Shown here: positions 53,355-64,000 of the stretch, piece after piece
Layout: each line of letters begins with the position of its first letter
How positions within the stretch are numbered: position 1 is the first letter of the stretch
NCBI GenBank assembly: GCA_963682025.1
Contig: OY821517.1
Coordinates: forward strand, 93,803,946-93,867,945
DNA: 64,000 nucleotides
Direction: 5' to 3'
DNA from: Cordilura impudica
Taxonomy: Eukaryota > Arthropoda > Insecta > Diptera > Scathophagidae
Program-made: the position numbers and the translations under genes
The notes under the pieces: model-generated
The model's database searches: none
What the model was told of the DNA's origin: nothing
The model's input: the letters and a program-made list of their open reading frames with translations, nothing else

Positions 53355-54493
53355 AATCTATATATATAAAAATGTAGAGCATTGTGTTTGGCATTGATGT
53401 TCTCTGTAATGCCTGAACCGATTTCAATTCTGTAAACTTCTCATGAAAGGTGACGTCAATACCAAGGTTTTTATGTATCCTTCCGGGAGGGGCAAAAAGA
53501 GGAAAAGTCTCCCCCTTTACGGATCTTCTAAACTACTTATCCGATTTCAAAATTTCTTTCACCAGTTGAATGCTTCGTTATCACTGAGTGCTATAGGCTA
53601 TCCTTCCGGGAGGGGCAAAAAGAGGAAAAGTCTCCCCCTTTACGGATCTTCTAAACTACTTATCCGATTTCAAAATTTCTTTCACCAGTTGAATGCTACG
53701 TTATCACTGAGTGCTATAGGCTATCCTTCCGGGAGGGGCAAAAAGAGGAAAAGTCTCCCCCTTTACGGATCTTCTAAACTACTTATCCGATTTCAACATT
53801 TCTTTCACCTGTTGATCTACGAAGTGTGCAGGGGTTTCGCTAGAAATGTTTTTTTAGAAATTCGATTATTAAGGGGCAAACGGGGGAAAAAAGGTTAAAA
53901 TTTGTACCACTTATATCTTCATATCTGTTAACTCAAAAAACACAATATTTGAAATATGGATAAGCTTAGTTCCAAAAATATGCATTAATATAATTTTCGA
54001 AATGAGAACTCTAAGGGGGTAAAAAGAGATAACGGGAAACGATACTGGTTCTTGGTACTTTTTAAAAAACCATTTTTTAATAAATTAAGAAACATAAAAT
54101 TCGGACTATTAGTTCCTCTTTCATCATAGGGACCACTACGAACGAATTTTTGGAAATTCTAACACTAATAGGGTTAAATCGGGGCAACGGCTAAAATTGG
54201 TACCTCATTCATCTTTGTACCATTTTAACATTGAAACGTAATATTTGAAATATATGTTGCCATTGTTCCAGGAGTATGCGCACATGTCAACATTTTGGAA
54301 TTTCAGACTTTAAGGCAGAAAAAATTAAGAAAAATGGAAAAAATATTGAATTGGAGTAAAACCAGGGGAAAAACATGCCTTTCCGAATACATAACATCAA
54401 AGTCCAGTAAAGGGGCATTTTTAATATAATATACTGTACAAACGAATAAATGTAACTTAAATGTCCGCTAACGAAGTAGTGGGTATTAGCTAG
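53355..54493 (+). mobile_element. Helitron-like element with CTAG 3' end, inside R14
   Basis: The left side, TATATATATAAAAATGTAGAGC, is followed by GCCTGAACCGATTTCAATTC, a form common at Helitron left ends from memory. The right side has a hairpin CCGCTA-ACGAAG-TAGTGG, GGTATTAG and CTAG (54490-54493), then T. Inside is a 123 bp tandem repeat and a series of degenerate AGGGG..AAA..GG blocks. No helicase is present. Confidence 0.6.
53476..53815 (+). repeat. 123 bp tandem repeat, nearly identical, in-frame
   Basis: TATCCTTCCGGGAGGGGC starts at 53476, 53599 and 53722, exactly 123 bp apart. Units 1 and 2 are almost identical, and unit 3 stops after about 94 bp. 123 is divisible by three, and the frame 53443-53898 (151 codons) reads three 41-residue repeats starting YPSGRGKKRKSLPLYGSSK, basic at the start. 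Whether this is translated is unknown. High identity between units indicates recent expansion. Confidence 0.8.
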
Positions 54494-54529
54494 TTTTATT
54501 ATAAAATTACTTTATGTAAACATTTTAAC

Positions 54530-55177
54530 ATGTAAACATTTTAATCAAATTACAGTTCGCAAATATGAATGTATTTTGATGAAATTTGGTACATTAGCTT
54601 CGATCGACCAGAGCATGCACATTATTGAAATTCGTGAAAAGCCGTGCTTGTTCGGACCTAGTCCCCATAAAAATGACCCCTGTGAAATCGACCTAAATTG
54701 TCATAAAATCCTAATTATCCTATTGATCTCGATGAAATTGCGTTTGTGTATGATTATTACTCCCATTAATTAGTAGTCCGAAAATCAACCCTATAGGATA
54801 ATTCTTAGTCATAGCCCCCATAGAAAGTTCCTTCCTGATCTTTACTTAATTCTATAAAAAAAAAAAAAAACAAACAAAAAATACTGCACAGATTTTTCTC
54901 AAATTTGGTATTTATACATTTTTGCAAAAAATAAGTGACCTTACCAAATATGGTCAGGATTGGTCAATTTTTGAACCCAGTCCCCATATATATATTGCAT
55001 CCTATATGAACTTTTTCATATCCGAATGCAAAAAAATTAGCAAAAATGCCACTCCAATTTGGTTTATGCTTATTTTCTATATCAAATTATTTGGGCCTAA
55101 GATATAGGGTCTCTAAGCGCATGGTCTAGGGTATCGTATAGACCGTATAGACCGACTATAATTTTCTGACTTGTTTT
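54530..55177 (+). repeat. HINE-like element R14, 3' part (split element)
   Basis: The family resumes with TGTAAACATTTTAATCAAATTACAG and runs in order to GGTCTAGGGTATCG, a mutated hairpin (GACCGTATAGACCGACT) and CTGACTTGTTTT. It is of the older form. The word ATGTAAACATTTTAA is repeated just upstream (54514), perhaps from the insertion event. Confidence 0.8.
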
Positions 55178-56311
55178 GTTATAATTAAGTAAAAAACGAA
55201 AATATGTATAATGCAAGCAAGCAAAATTAAACATTGTTGCATTCACAGATTATTCAGAAAATAATTAAATAAGTATGTAACCTTATAATGGCACCTGTTA
55301 TTAACAAGTGCAGGTGTTTCAATTTTTCCAATCATATTTCCCTTCTTATAGAAAATTTCATTTGCATTTTCTGGACATTATCAATAGGCTCCTACAGTCG
55401 TCATTACCTTTACTTTAAATTTATTTTTTTTACTAACATCACGAATCCAGAATACAATTTATTTTCATAAATCACCACTTTTATCTTTAATTTTACTTTT
55501 TGTTCCCTAAAATTTGTAACTAAATGAAAACCTACAGTTTGATCTTTCTGTGTTCTTAAATGATGGACCAACGTAACGTTTTCAATTTGCTTAGCTTCTG
55601 AAAATACTTTGGATAGATTGAATTTTTAGTAACACATCACTATTTCATCTGGGGTGACTTCTAGAACATTTATTTATGATGGCTGGTCTTGTTTTGACGA
55701 AACGAAATCACTTTTTTTTCGTTTTAAAACAGTATTTCGTACACTATGTGAACAAATTGATTCTCAACAACTCTAAACACAAAGTGTTACATTTTACTTA
55801 AATAACTTATATTAAACAGATGTGTTAGCAACTTACTTTACACATTTTATTTATCATAGATAAAATAAATTATTAAGTAATATTTAAAAGAAAACTTGCA
55901 TTTATAAGTAAGAAAATATTATATTGTTGACATTATATTGCCTTTTCAATTATCTCATTACAAAACTTTTACATATTATGTAACTTACGTTACATGTAAC
56001 AGTATCTTCTTAAAATGCTTATAATTTAGTTAGTTTAACTAGAAAAACCTGTTTTATCACTACACATTATTATCCATAATTGTGATAATCAAAACTCATT
56101 ATTTATAATGTTTATTTAAAGAAAAATAATGTAACTTACTGTTCTTCAAAACTTGACCATGTACTTCATAAAATCAAAACAGATTAATGCCAACTTCAAA
56201 GCGTTGCCATCACTAAAAAACTTAATTCTTGCGAAAAAAATATAAACCTGAGACTTCTTATTTTCGCAAATTAAAAAAAAAAACATCATTTTTCCCCACA
56301 AGCATGTAGTC
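55178..56311. other. AT-rich region without a recognised gene
   Basis: A 60-codon frame at 55288-55470 has no recognisable domain. TAACTTACGTTACATGTAACAG near 55980 is partly palindromic. Nothing else was recognised. Confidence 0.45.
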
Positions 56312-56607
56312 GCCCTACGGATGTTTCCCGATCTTCACTTAAATCAAAAACCGAAATATTGCAGAGATTTTTTCCCAAATTTGGTTTGGACATGTTTTTA
56401 CAGAAAATAAGTCATGTTACCAAATATGTTTCATATCGGTCCATTAATCGCAACAATTCCCATCCGATATCCACTTTTTTATATCAATATGCAAAAAAAT
56501 TAATAAAAATTCCACACAGACTTGGTTTATGTTTACCAATTCTATAAACGCAGGATATAGGATAGCGAATAGTCATTCTAGACCGACTGTAATTTTCTTA
56601 CTTGTTA
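56312..56607 (+). repeat. HINE-like repeat R15, 3' fragment
   Basis: From GTTTCCCGATCTTCACTTAAATC the family runs to ATAGTCATTCTAGACCGACT and CTTACTTGTT. The GGTATAGGGTAT block is mutated to CAGGATATAGGATAG. An old fragment without its 5' half. Confidence 0.75.
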
Positions 56608-57830
56608 TTTTCTTCAAATTTGCATTTATCAATTAGTAAAAAACTTGTTTTCCAAATTTATGCAATTTAAATGAAAATAATTGTTGTTAAATTATTAAAT
56701 CATTAATTATTAAATTATTAAATTATTAAATTATTGTTAAATGAAAATAATTGTTGTTGTTAAACAGTAGCAACAGTTTATATCATGCCAAAGGAAACAT
56801 TAAATTACATTAGATTATATAAACTGTATAAATTTTGGTAAGGAAGAAATCTTATTAAGCAAGATACAAAATGTCTTCATCGTCAAATCTATCCAAAAAT
56901 AATTTATTTTATTCTGTCTACGTGGACTTGGTTGGAACTCCCGTGCCTTACCCTTTTATGAATCCAGACTTGCTCTAATCAAGTTACCGACACTGAAAAG
57001 TGGAAGAATAATGCTTAGTATTTGCTTTCTGCTCAGTTTATTCCATGGCGACATTGACTTCAATTACTTGTTAAGAGCTGTACGCAGCTTGTTAAGGAAT
57101 CTTAACAGAAAATTTTCATATATTTCTTAAAGAAAAAAAAAAGCACAAAAGTACCTTTCAGTGCAACACTAGAAATCAGCTGTTTTCTGTCAATTATTAA
57201 GAATTGTGAAATTGAAAACAAATCAATTCTTTGGTTCTGCTTTATTTGGCCTGCTAAATGCTTTTTAAGCTCAGTCTCAAAATTACCCATCCGCTTCTTG
57301 TTTTTTTTGCCGAATTTTGTTCGTTTTTTTTCCATGTTTGCAACTGAAAAATAACTTTTATTTTTTTTAGCATATTACATTTTGTTTATGCTTACCTCTC
57401 CTGTCAAAATTCCTTTCAGAAAGAACGAAAAATTTGATATTCCTGCTCAAAGCCTGGGTTGCCTAAATTAATTTACGTCAAAAAAAAAAGTAGTAAAAAC
57501 AATACTACTTTTTTAAAAAGCTGCGGACTATCAACATAAATTTTTTGACAGAAAAATTCCTTAAGCATTTCTGAAGCGTTTTTTTATATGAAGTTTTTGA
57601 TTCCTTAGCAAGCTGCGTACAGGCCTTTAAGTAGAATTCAAATTAATATACCATCGAGACCTACAAGAAACTTTAAGCTCTTAAATATTAATTATTTTAG
57701 ATATAATAATCACCCATTTCGCCAGTTTTGTGATCAATTTAATGGAATTTACCGCTTCATAGATTTATCTGGAAATATAGCATCTTTGAAACGTAAAATT
57801 ATGCTACATATATATATAATATTAATAGGA
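56608..57830. other. AT-rich region without a recognised gene
   Basis: A short direct repeat AAATTATT(G)TTAAATGAAAATAATTGTTGTT lies at 56672-56760. The 77-codon minus-strand frame at 57102-57335 is Lys-rich with no recognised domain. Confidence 0.45.
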
Positions 57831-58185
57831 TAGGCGAATTCTTGTGACTGATGTTTTGTTCTACCGTTTTATCCCGATTTTGACCAATGATATGCTACTT
57901 GAAAGGTATTCCTTTTTAGCCCTTTTGCAGATTTACAGATTTTTAATTTTTTCCTTTTTTTTTAGTAAATTACATTTAAAGTTGCTATTAACACATACAT
58001 AAAATTATACAATGCTATGTGTGTGTTTATTAAATTTGTTAATGTGTTTGTAATAAAAATGTGTTTGTTTTTGTGTTGATTTTTGAATTGGCTATAATTG
58101 ATTAGCATACCTTTGGGGTTTTTATTTAATGAAAAAAAATTTTCCTTGAGTTTGCGTTCGAATTTCGAGGGCTGGAATCTGCTAG
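57831..58185 (+). mobile_element. CTAG-type Helitron-like repeat, uninterrupted copy
   Basis: This is the same repeat that surrounds R1 at 1026-2125, here without the HINE-like insertion. It ends TTCGAATTTCGAGG, GCTGGAATCTG, CTAG (58182-58185) and T. It serves as a natural empty site for R1: where R1 sits, this copy reads GGGGTTTTTATTTAATGAAA. Confidence 0.7.
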
Positions 58186-60473
58186 TCTAAATAATTAAAC
58201 TGTCATTATTTTATTTGTTATATTTTATACACTAAATATATTAGTGTGGACATTTGTAATGCCATAGACTTTAAATAAATGAACAAATAAATAAAAACTT
58301 TTTAGTGATTTGTGAATGTCACTCGAACAAAGATATGCTTTAAAATAGACGAGCTTAGGTAAATCTTTGTTGAACTGAGTATGAGCAGACCATTACCAAT
58401 TGATTCCAAATTCAGTAATGTGAGCAACCTAGTTCGTGGTTCCCATTCCGATTATTTTCTACACATGTCTGACAAATTCATTCGTTCCTTTGCCCGATTC
58501 CTGTTTGAGGCCACAATTGTTCTACGATAACAGTCATTAACTCAACACTAAGAAAGAAGGTGTTGTACTTACGTTTGCAACCGATTCCATACAAATACGA
58601 TAACAGCACAGAATGCCGTCTACGACTGGCCGGTTAAGAAGTGACCGAAGAAATTCTGGTACATTCTGACATGATCAAAGGAGTTTTAAACATCTTTTCT
58701 GCTTTTATTGTCAATTTTGAATCCCTTGAAACTTTCAGGTGTATACTTACCCCTTTTACCGCTTATATCCGCTTTTCATTAGCTTCAATGACTTTGTGTC
58801 CAGGGACCCAGAAAAGATATAATCTTTTGTTCTTGCTTCTTGTTATGCCTGGTTTTCGCTATGCCACTTTCAATGACTACTGCTGTCAATTACGGATTGT
58901 AATGTCTTGTTATTGGCAACCTCTGGCAACATTTCGCATCTAAAATTAAATTACCAACTTGTTGGCAAAATTTTTTTTTTGTTTGACAGCCGAATTTTTT
59001 TGTTTATAAGTTTATAAGTTTTAAAAGCAGACATTAGTTTTTATGTTTAATATCCAGCAATTGCTTTAACTCCAGCTCGATTGTCACTGTAATAGTTAAC
59101 GTGCAAGTTTTAGGAGAATACTTATTTAACAGCCACATAACCCGCATAGATTTTAGTCGGAAACATTTTCAAAACTTAAATAATAGAATAAAATACTACC
59201 GTGACGGTCGCTTGTGCCAATAGCTGCAGCTTACTCAAAAAGGCCCCATTGTATTTTCGCCCCCTAACTGCTACAATATTCATATCAATCTTCTGTAATT
59301 GTGTTCACATGATTGTGTGTGAGCTTTAATATGTTGCGTATAAAAAGCAAGTGTGTCATTTGGGTGTTATTTTATGATATTCGCCATTGAACTTTGAAAG
59401 TCATGAACATAAATTCTACTTTAGTCCATATAAAGAATATTATTTTTTATTTTCATTGTAATCAGCTCATGGAATTTACCAATAGATTCTTTTTTGTAAA
59501 AAAAAAAATATAAAAGAATAGTTGCAATGTTCTTTGTTTGTTATTATGTACACACTCTCCTTTTCAACTTATTCGAACAAATAAATTGGTAGATGAGTGC
59601 AATTCATTTTAAACATATATTTTTCAAGGAATGTGTACGAAACTGATATAACGGCAGTAAGAGTCTCGTATTGACCTCTTTAAAGAAAATTATAACTTTT
59701 CAAGAGTTTACTGATTAATTATTGTTGTACTCTTGCGGTTTTCTTGCTGCTTTTTTCCTACTTAACTACAGTGCTAATGTAACACTTCGCACACTTTCCC
59801 TTATTGTTGTTTATTTACTTCCATGTCTTATTTTTCATAAATCGTATATAGTTTTACTTGTGAAAAATAACTGGCAGCAGCAGTTTCTTGAGGTGGCTTA
59901 AACAGGCGTAGATGCTGGGTGTGATATGAAAAATTTTGTAAAAATAGAAATTCCAATGAAATTACAAAATAATTTGTGGATACAAATTCTTTAACAATTA
60001 ATTTAATTTACTTCACGCAACTATTTGTAGCTCAAGGTAACAACTATTATGGTTCATAACTAAGCGCAACAAATTTTTCTGCAGACATTCGCTTATGTAG
60101 TTATACTTATTTAAAGTGCCTATGATGGCAAATAATTATGTGACCCATCCACAAATACAAATTCTGGCTGGAAAAACTGTTTTTTTTTTTAACTTGTCAC
60201 TTTTTTTTTACTTATGTATACTTATGTATTAATATTAAACATCGCCTAATGTAACCCATATAATTTCATTAGAATCAAAGGTGCTAGAGATCTGCCCAGG
60301 GATGTCGTCCATTTTCGTACAGCATTTAAAATTGTTCATCGATATTTTTAAAAATTTTCTTGTTCCTTGATTTGTCCTTTTACCAATTTATAATTTGTGT
60401 TTCCTATATTTGAAACTACATATGGATGGTCTTAGCTTATAGTTTTTCATAATTTTTTGTACGGCTCTTTTTT
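58186..60473. other. Region without a recognised gene
   Basis: Slightly less AT-rich than the surroundings at 58350-58950. A 100-codon frame at 58641-58943 (plus) has no recognisable domain and is not called. No repeats were recognised. Of the long unassigned stretches this is the likeliest to hold unrecognised single-copy DNA. Confidence 0.45.
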
Positions 60474-61508
60474 TATACCCTCCACACGTCAGTGGCACAG
60501 GGTGTATATAGGTTTGTCATTCCGTTTGTAACGCATCGAAAAACGAATTTCCGACCCCATAAAGTATATCTATTCCTGATCCTTATCACAGCTCGAGTCG
60601 ATATAGCGATGTCCGTCTGTCCGTCTGTCCACCTGTCTGTTGAAATCACGCTCATTCACAAAAAAAAGCCATCTAACTGGATAAGGTTACAAAAATATCA
60701 TTTGCCTTAATTCCCGGCAGGTCGGTATTGAAAATGGGCTACATCGAGCATCATTGTGGTTAGATTCTAGCAAAAATATGTAGATATCTCTAAAAAAAAC
60801 ATAAAACCCAAGTGTGTTTGTTGTAACAGTTTAGTGGTGGAACATAATAATTGTACAACAACATAAAAAAAATGCCACAAAAATAATATGCATATATATT
60901 AGCAATACCAAGAAGACAATAACATATTTTTTATCGTTATCACGTTATAATAAAAAAAAAATCGCCAATATGGAAGAAAAAATTAAAACGAAAAATGGAG
61001 AATGACAAATAAAAATGAAAAATGGAAAATGAAAAACGGAAAATGGAAAATATAAAATAGAAAACAAAAAGTAGAGAATTGAAAATGGAAAATGTAAAAT
61101 GGAAAATTAAAAAAGAAAATTGAAAAATGAAAAATGGAAAATGGAAAATGAAAATTTAAAAATGAAAAATGAAAAATGGAAAAAGAAATTTGAAGAATGA
61201 AAAATGGAGAATGAAAAATGTAAAATAGCAAATGAAAAATGGAGAATGGCAAATGGAAAATGAAAAATGGAAAACGAAAAAAGAAAATTGAAAAATGAAG
61301 AATACAAAATGCAAAATGAAAAATGGAATATTAAATTGAAAAATGGAAACTGAAAATTGAAAAATTAAAAATGGAAAATGAAAATTTGAAAAATGCAAAA
61401 TGGAAAACGAAAATTGAAAAGTGGAAAATGGAAAGTGGAAAATGGAAAACGAAAACTGAAATATGAAAAATGGAAAATGGAAAATGAAAATTGCAAAATG
61501 GAAAATGG

Positions 61509-61539
<31 letters not shown>

Positions 61540-61613
61540 TGAAAAATGAAAAATGGAAAATGAAAATTGAAGAATGAAAAATGGAAAATGGAAATTGAAA
61601 AATTAAAAATGAA

Positions 61614-61644
<31 letters not shown>

Positions 61645-62044
61645 CGGAAAATTAAAAATGGAAAATGGGATATGAAAAATGGAAAATGGAAAATGAAATT
61701 GAAAAATGGAAAATGAAAATTGAAAAATGGAAAATGAAAATTGAAAAATGCAAAATGGAAAATGAAAATTGAAAAATGGAAAATAGAAAGTGGAAAATGG
61801 AAAACGAAAACTGAAATATGAAAAATGGAAAATGAAAATGGAAAATGGAAAATGAAAATTGCAAAATGGAAAATGGAAATGGAAAATGGAAAATGGAAAA
61901 TGAAAATTGAAAAACGAAAAATGGAAAATGAAAATTGAAGAATGAAAAATGACTAATGGAAAATGGAAATTGAAAAATTAAAAATGAAAAATTGAAAATG
62001 AAAAATGAAAAATGGAAAACGGAAAATTATAAATGGAAAATGGG

Positions 62045-62076
<32 letters not shown>

Positions 62077-62283
62077 GAAAAATAGAAAATGGAAAATGAA
62101 AAGTAGAAAATGGAAAATGAAAAATGAGAAATTAAAAATGAAAAACTGAAAATGAAAAACGAAAGATGAAAATTGAAGAGTGAAAAATGGAAAATGATAA
62201 AAAAAAATAATGAAAATTGAAAATGAAAAATGTGAGGGGTATCAAAGATTCGGCCCAGCCGAATTTAACACTCTTACTTGTTT
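60474..62283 (+). mobile_element. DINE-1/INE-1-like non-autonomous Helentron
   Basis: The 5' end TATACCCTCCACACG pairs with CAGTGGCACAGGGTGTATA as a palindrome. TTTCCGACCCCATAAAGTATA, GCTCGAGTCGATATAGCGATGTCC and a (CTGTCCGT)n tract follow, as in Drosophila DINE-1 from memory. The 3' end has GAGGGGTATC, the hairpin TTCGGC-CCA-GCCGAA and CTCTTACTTGTTT. The left TATACCC and right GGGGTATC blocks are the subterminal inverted repeats. The middle is a 1.26 kb minisatellite. Confidence 0.85.
60966..62229 (+). repeat. GGAAAATGAAAAATT minisatellite with 355 bp higher-order repeat
   Basis: The array is made of GGAAAATGAAAAAT-type words of 7-15 bases, purine-rich on the plus strand. A marker word GGAAAACGAAAACTGAAATATG lies at about 61444 and 61799, 355 bp apart, and the text after each is the same in order for over 200 bp. 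Minus-strand frames of 66-89 codons (FHFSFSIFHF-like) are by-products of the repeat. Confidence 0.85.
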
Positions 62284-64000
62284 ATATTAATTTTAGTATT
62301 TTCTTTTTGTCAAATTTCTAAAGGAGAAGTTAGATTTTCGTATTAAATCTCTGTTTACAATTTAAAAATTGTATTTTCGGATTTGGCTAAGACCTTATAT
62401 ATTATCCCTAAATATTAGTAAGAGATATTTGGGACAAAATATTTATTTTAAAATCTAAAAAAAAAATAAAAATAACAAAACCTTTAATCCTTAATATACA
62501 TGAATAGATGATGAATTTATTAAATATTCCATTTCTATCAATATCTTAAAGTCAAACAAACGTTAGTATGTATGTCTGTAATCGTATTACGACCGAAGCT
62601 GTCGACATTAAATTCAAACCACCTGTTCGTGTGGTACTCCGCAGTATTCTTCCTTATATTAGATATGATTTGGAGCAGTGAGCATGTTACTTCCCATACT
62701 AAGTGGACTTTCAATAATCTATATTTCGAGAAATATACTTAAGTGGGAGAGAAATGATGGTTTGTGTGATTGCACAGGTTATAAGTGTGAAAATGTGCGA
62801 TATCGGATCAATTTGAATGGAAACTCTCATACAAAACAATTATTCATCTTGACTATAATCTAGACTCTGCAAATTTGTGTGACGTCATCTGTTATTATGG
62901 ATATATGGATATATAAAAGGGGGAAGAACTTTGTGTGAGTTCACAGGATCAGTATGAATGGCAAGTCCAATAAAACATAATTACTGAATATCATAAATAT
63001 CTTGTACTATGAGAGGAGATTTGATACAAAGTGAAAGTAGCTATGCTGTTAATGTAAGCGTCCGTGTTGCAAATGGGCGGGATCGGATAAACTTATGTGG
63101 TAGCTCCCGTACGAAGTAATAAATAAACAACAACGTTGGTGCGTATGTACTGTCTGACCATCACGGCTGAACCACTGAAGCTATCCACCTTTATATTCAA
63201 ATCCAATATTCCGAACTGTTTTTTTTTTTTGTTTATGCTAGACCGACCCAGGGTGGCGCTGGGATCGCTTTTTTTCAAAATTCTTATATATGAACCGATT
63301 TAGCTCAAATTAATCCCGTTTAATATTTAAACAAAGGAAAGTTTGCGGCAAAACTTATATTTAATCTGTTGTGTTGGGTTGGAGTTATTTCCCAAAATGA
63401 AGCTTTCCCTGTATATAATTTCCATGTGAACAATATTAAATTTAAATTTAATAATATGATTTGTTATAATCACAAAAACATCCAACTGCTTTGGCAGTTT
63501 TAGTAAAAAAAAATATTTATATTAGAATCTCCATCATTTTCATTCAAGTCAGTTGATACTGTGGTAGAAGAAATTGAAAGAATGAATTTTTGTACTAAGT
63601 ATTGAAAATCTCTTGGTTTCCCAGAACGTCTACCACATAAGTTACTCTACCACATAATTTACAACTTAGACTGTTTTGCAAACTAAATGCAGCATGATTT
63701 ATTGCCAACAATCAACAACTCTCCAGGTCAGTGATTCACGGCGAATTATATATAGCCTGCTCCATACTTGGTAAGCCCAACGATTTAATTGTATATGCCG
63801 AAAATGGGGAAAAAATAAGGTTCACACGTTGGCTTTACAATAAATTCAAAATAAAATCAAACCTCCCATATAAAGTAATTACTCACTATCGTGTATCTCG
63901 AGTACTATGATAAAGACAGCTTTCCTAATTTGTCTGAGGCGTGGCACCCCCAAAACAAAGTAAATATATCTAGAGTACTGTAATAGTGGGAGCCTTGGGA
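62284..64000 (+). mobile_element. Helitron-like family, partial copy running off the window
   Basis: GGGCGGGATCGGATAA (63075), GACAGCTTTCCTAATTTGTCTGAGG (about 63917) and GTACTGTAATAGTGGGAGCCTTGGGA (63975-64000) repeat blocks of the CTAG-ended element at 37671-38239 in the same order. In that element the CTAG end lies about 60 bases after GAGCCTTGGGA, so the end should be just beyond this window. GGTGGCGCTGGGATCG near 63250 also recurs near 30630. No protein code was recognised. The left border is unclear. Confidence 0.5.

Noticed and set aside
53476..53815. Three 123 bp repeats considered as a CRISPR array
   Set aside because: The units adjoin each other without unique spacers, which makes them plain tandem repeats.
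58641..58943. A 100-codon frame in a long unassigned region, considered as a host gene
   Set aside because: No known domain, no splice pattern and no clear start context; it may be chance.
60983..61864. Minus-strand frames of 66-89 codons encoding Phe/His/Ser-rich repeats
   Set aside because: They are translations of the purine-rich minisatellite and overlap in several frames; no protein family is indicated.

Overview
The window looks like a gene-poor, transposon-packed stretch of an insect nuclear genome, most likely a higher (cyclorrhaphan) fly. It is strongly AT-rich and carries no operon, Shine-Dalgarno sequence, rRNA or recognisable tRNA. Almost every recognisable coding fragment belongs to a mobile element and is broken. 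The fly assignment is an inference from a DINE-1/INE-1-like Helentron, mariner-family transposases and a fragment like insect HMG-D. The exact species cannot be read from the sequence.

Layout. 1-2.1 kb: AT-rich DNA, then a small CTAG-ended Helitron-like repeat split by a ~780 bp rolling-circle-type repeat, here called the HINE-like family. 2.3-9.9 kb: a cluster of at least five LINE fragments (A, B, D, E and an older minus-strand element) nested in each other. 10.1-13.2 kb: HINE-like copies, one a three-part +/-/+ composite, around a fragment of an unclassified transposon-associated protein. 13.2-16 kb: no gene seen. 16-18 kb: a dead mariner and a 755 bp MITE. 18.2-20.5 kb: LINE copy C. 20.9-23.5 kb: GC-rich tandem repeats, two HINE-like copies and a MITE. 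23.7-25 kb: a complete but dead Tc1/mariner element with its terminal repeats. 25-31.3 kb: Helitron ends, a composite and a young HINE-like copy, a Helitron helicase relic with its 3' hairpin, and an inverted-arm element. 31.26-32.89 kb: a 1.6 kb element with ~520 bp inverted arms and a TTA duplication. 33.2-35.5 kb: a possible solo LTR, then LINE F. 36-39 kb: more HINE-like pieces, a Helitron end and a quasi-palindromic minisatellite. 41.6-44 kb: repeated short hairpins, a fragment of an HMG-box gene (the only trace of a host gene) and an AT-rich minisatellite. 44.2-45.4 kb: a mariner relic split by a small element. 47.4-50.2 kb: a foldback-like element. 51-56.6 kb: HINE-like copies, one split by ~2.4 kb that includes a Helitron-like element with 123 bp in-frame repeats. 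57.8-58.2 kb: a second copy of the first Helitron-like repeat. 60.5-62.3 kb: a DINE-1-like element swollen by a minisatellite. 62.3-64 kb: a Helitron-like family running off the window.

Dominant signal. A ~780 bp repeat occurs about 16 times, whole or in pieces. It has a 5' palindrome, a CCGT microsatellite, subterminal inverted repeats, a 3' hairpin and the conserved end CTTACTTGTTT. These are the hallmarks of non-autonomous Helentrons of the DINE-1 type, and the element at 60.5 kb shares its plan and its 3' end. Copies fall into an older form and a younger form marked by a 19 bp deletion. Three sites also carry a short structure resembling the hammerhead-ribozyme core linked to Penelope-like elements: different stem sequences stay complementary next to a constant GAAAC.

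No coding gene here appears intact. The elements act only as nested layers of insertion, and several junctions allow their relative age to be read.
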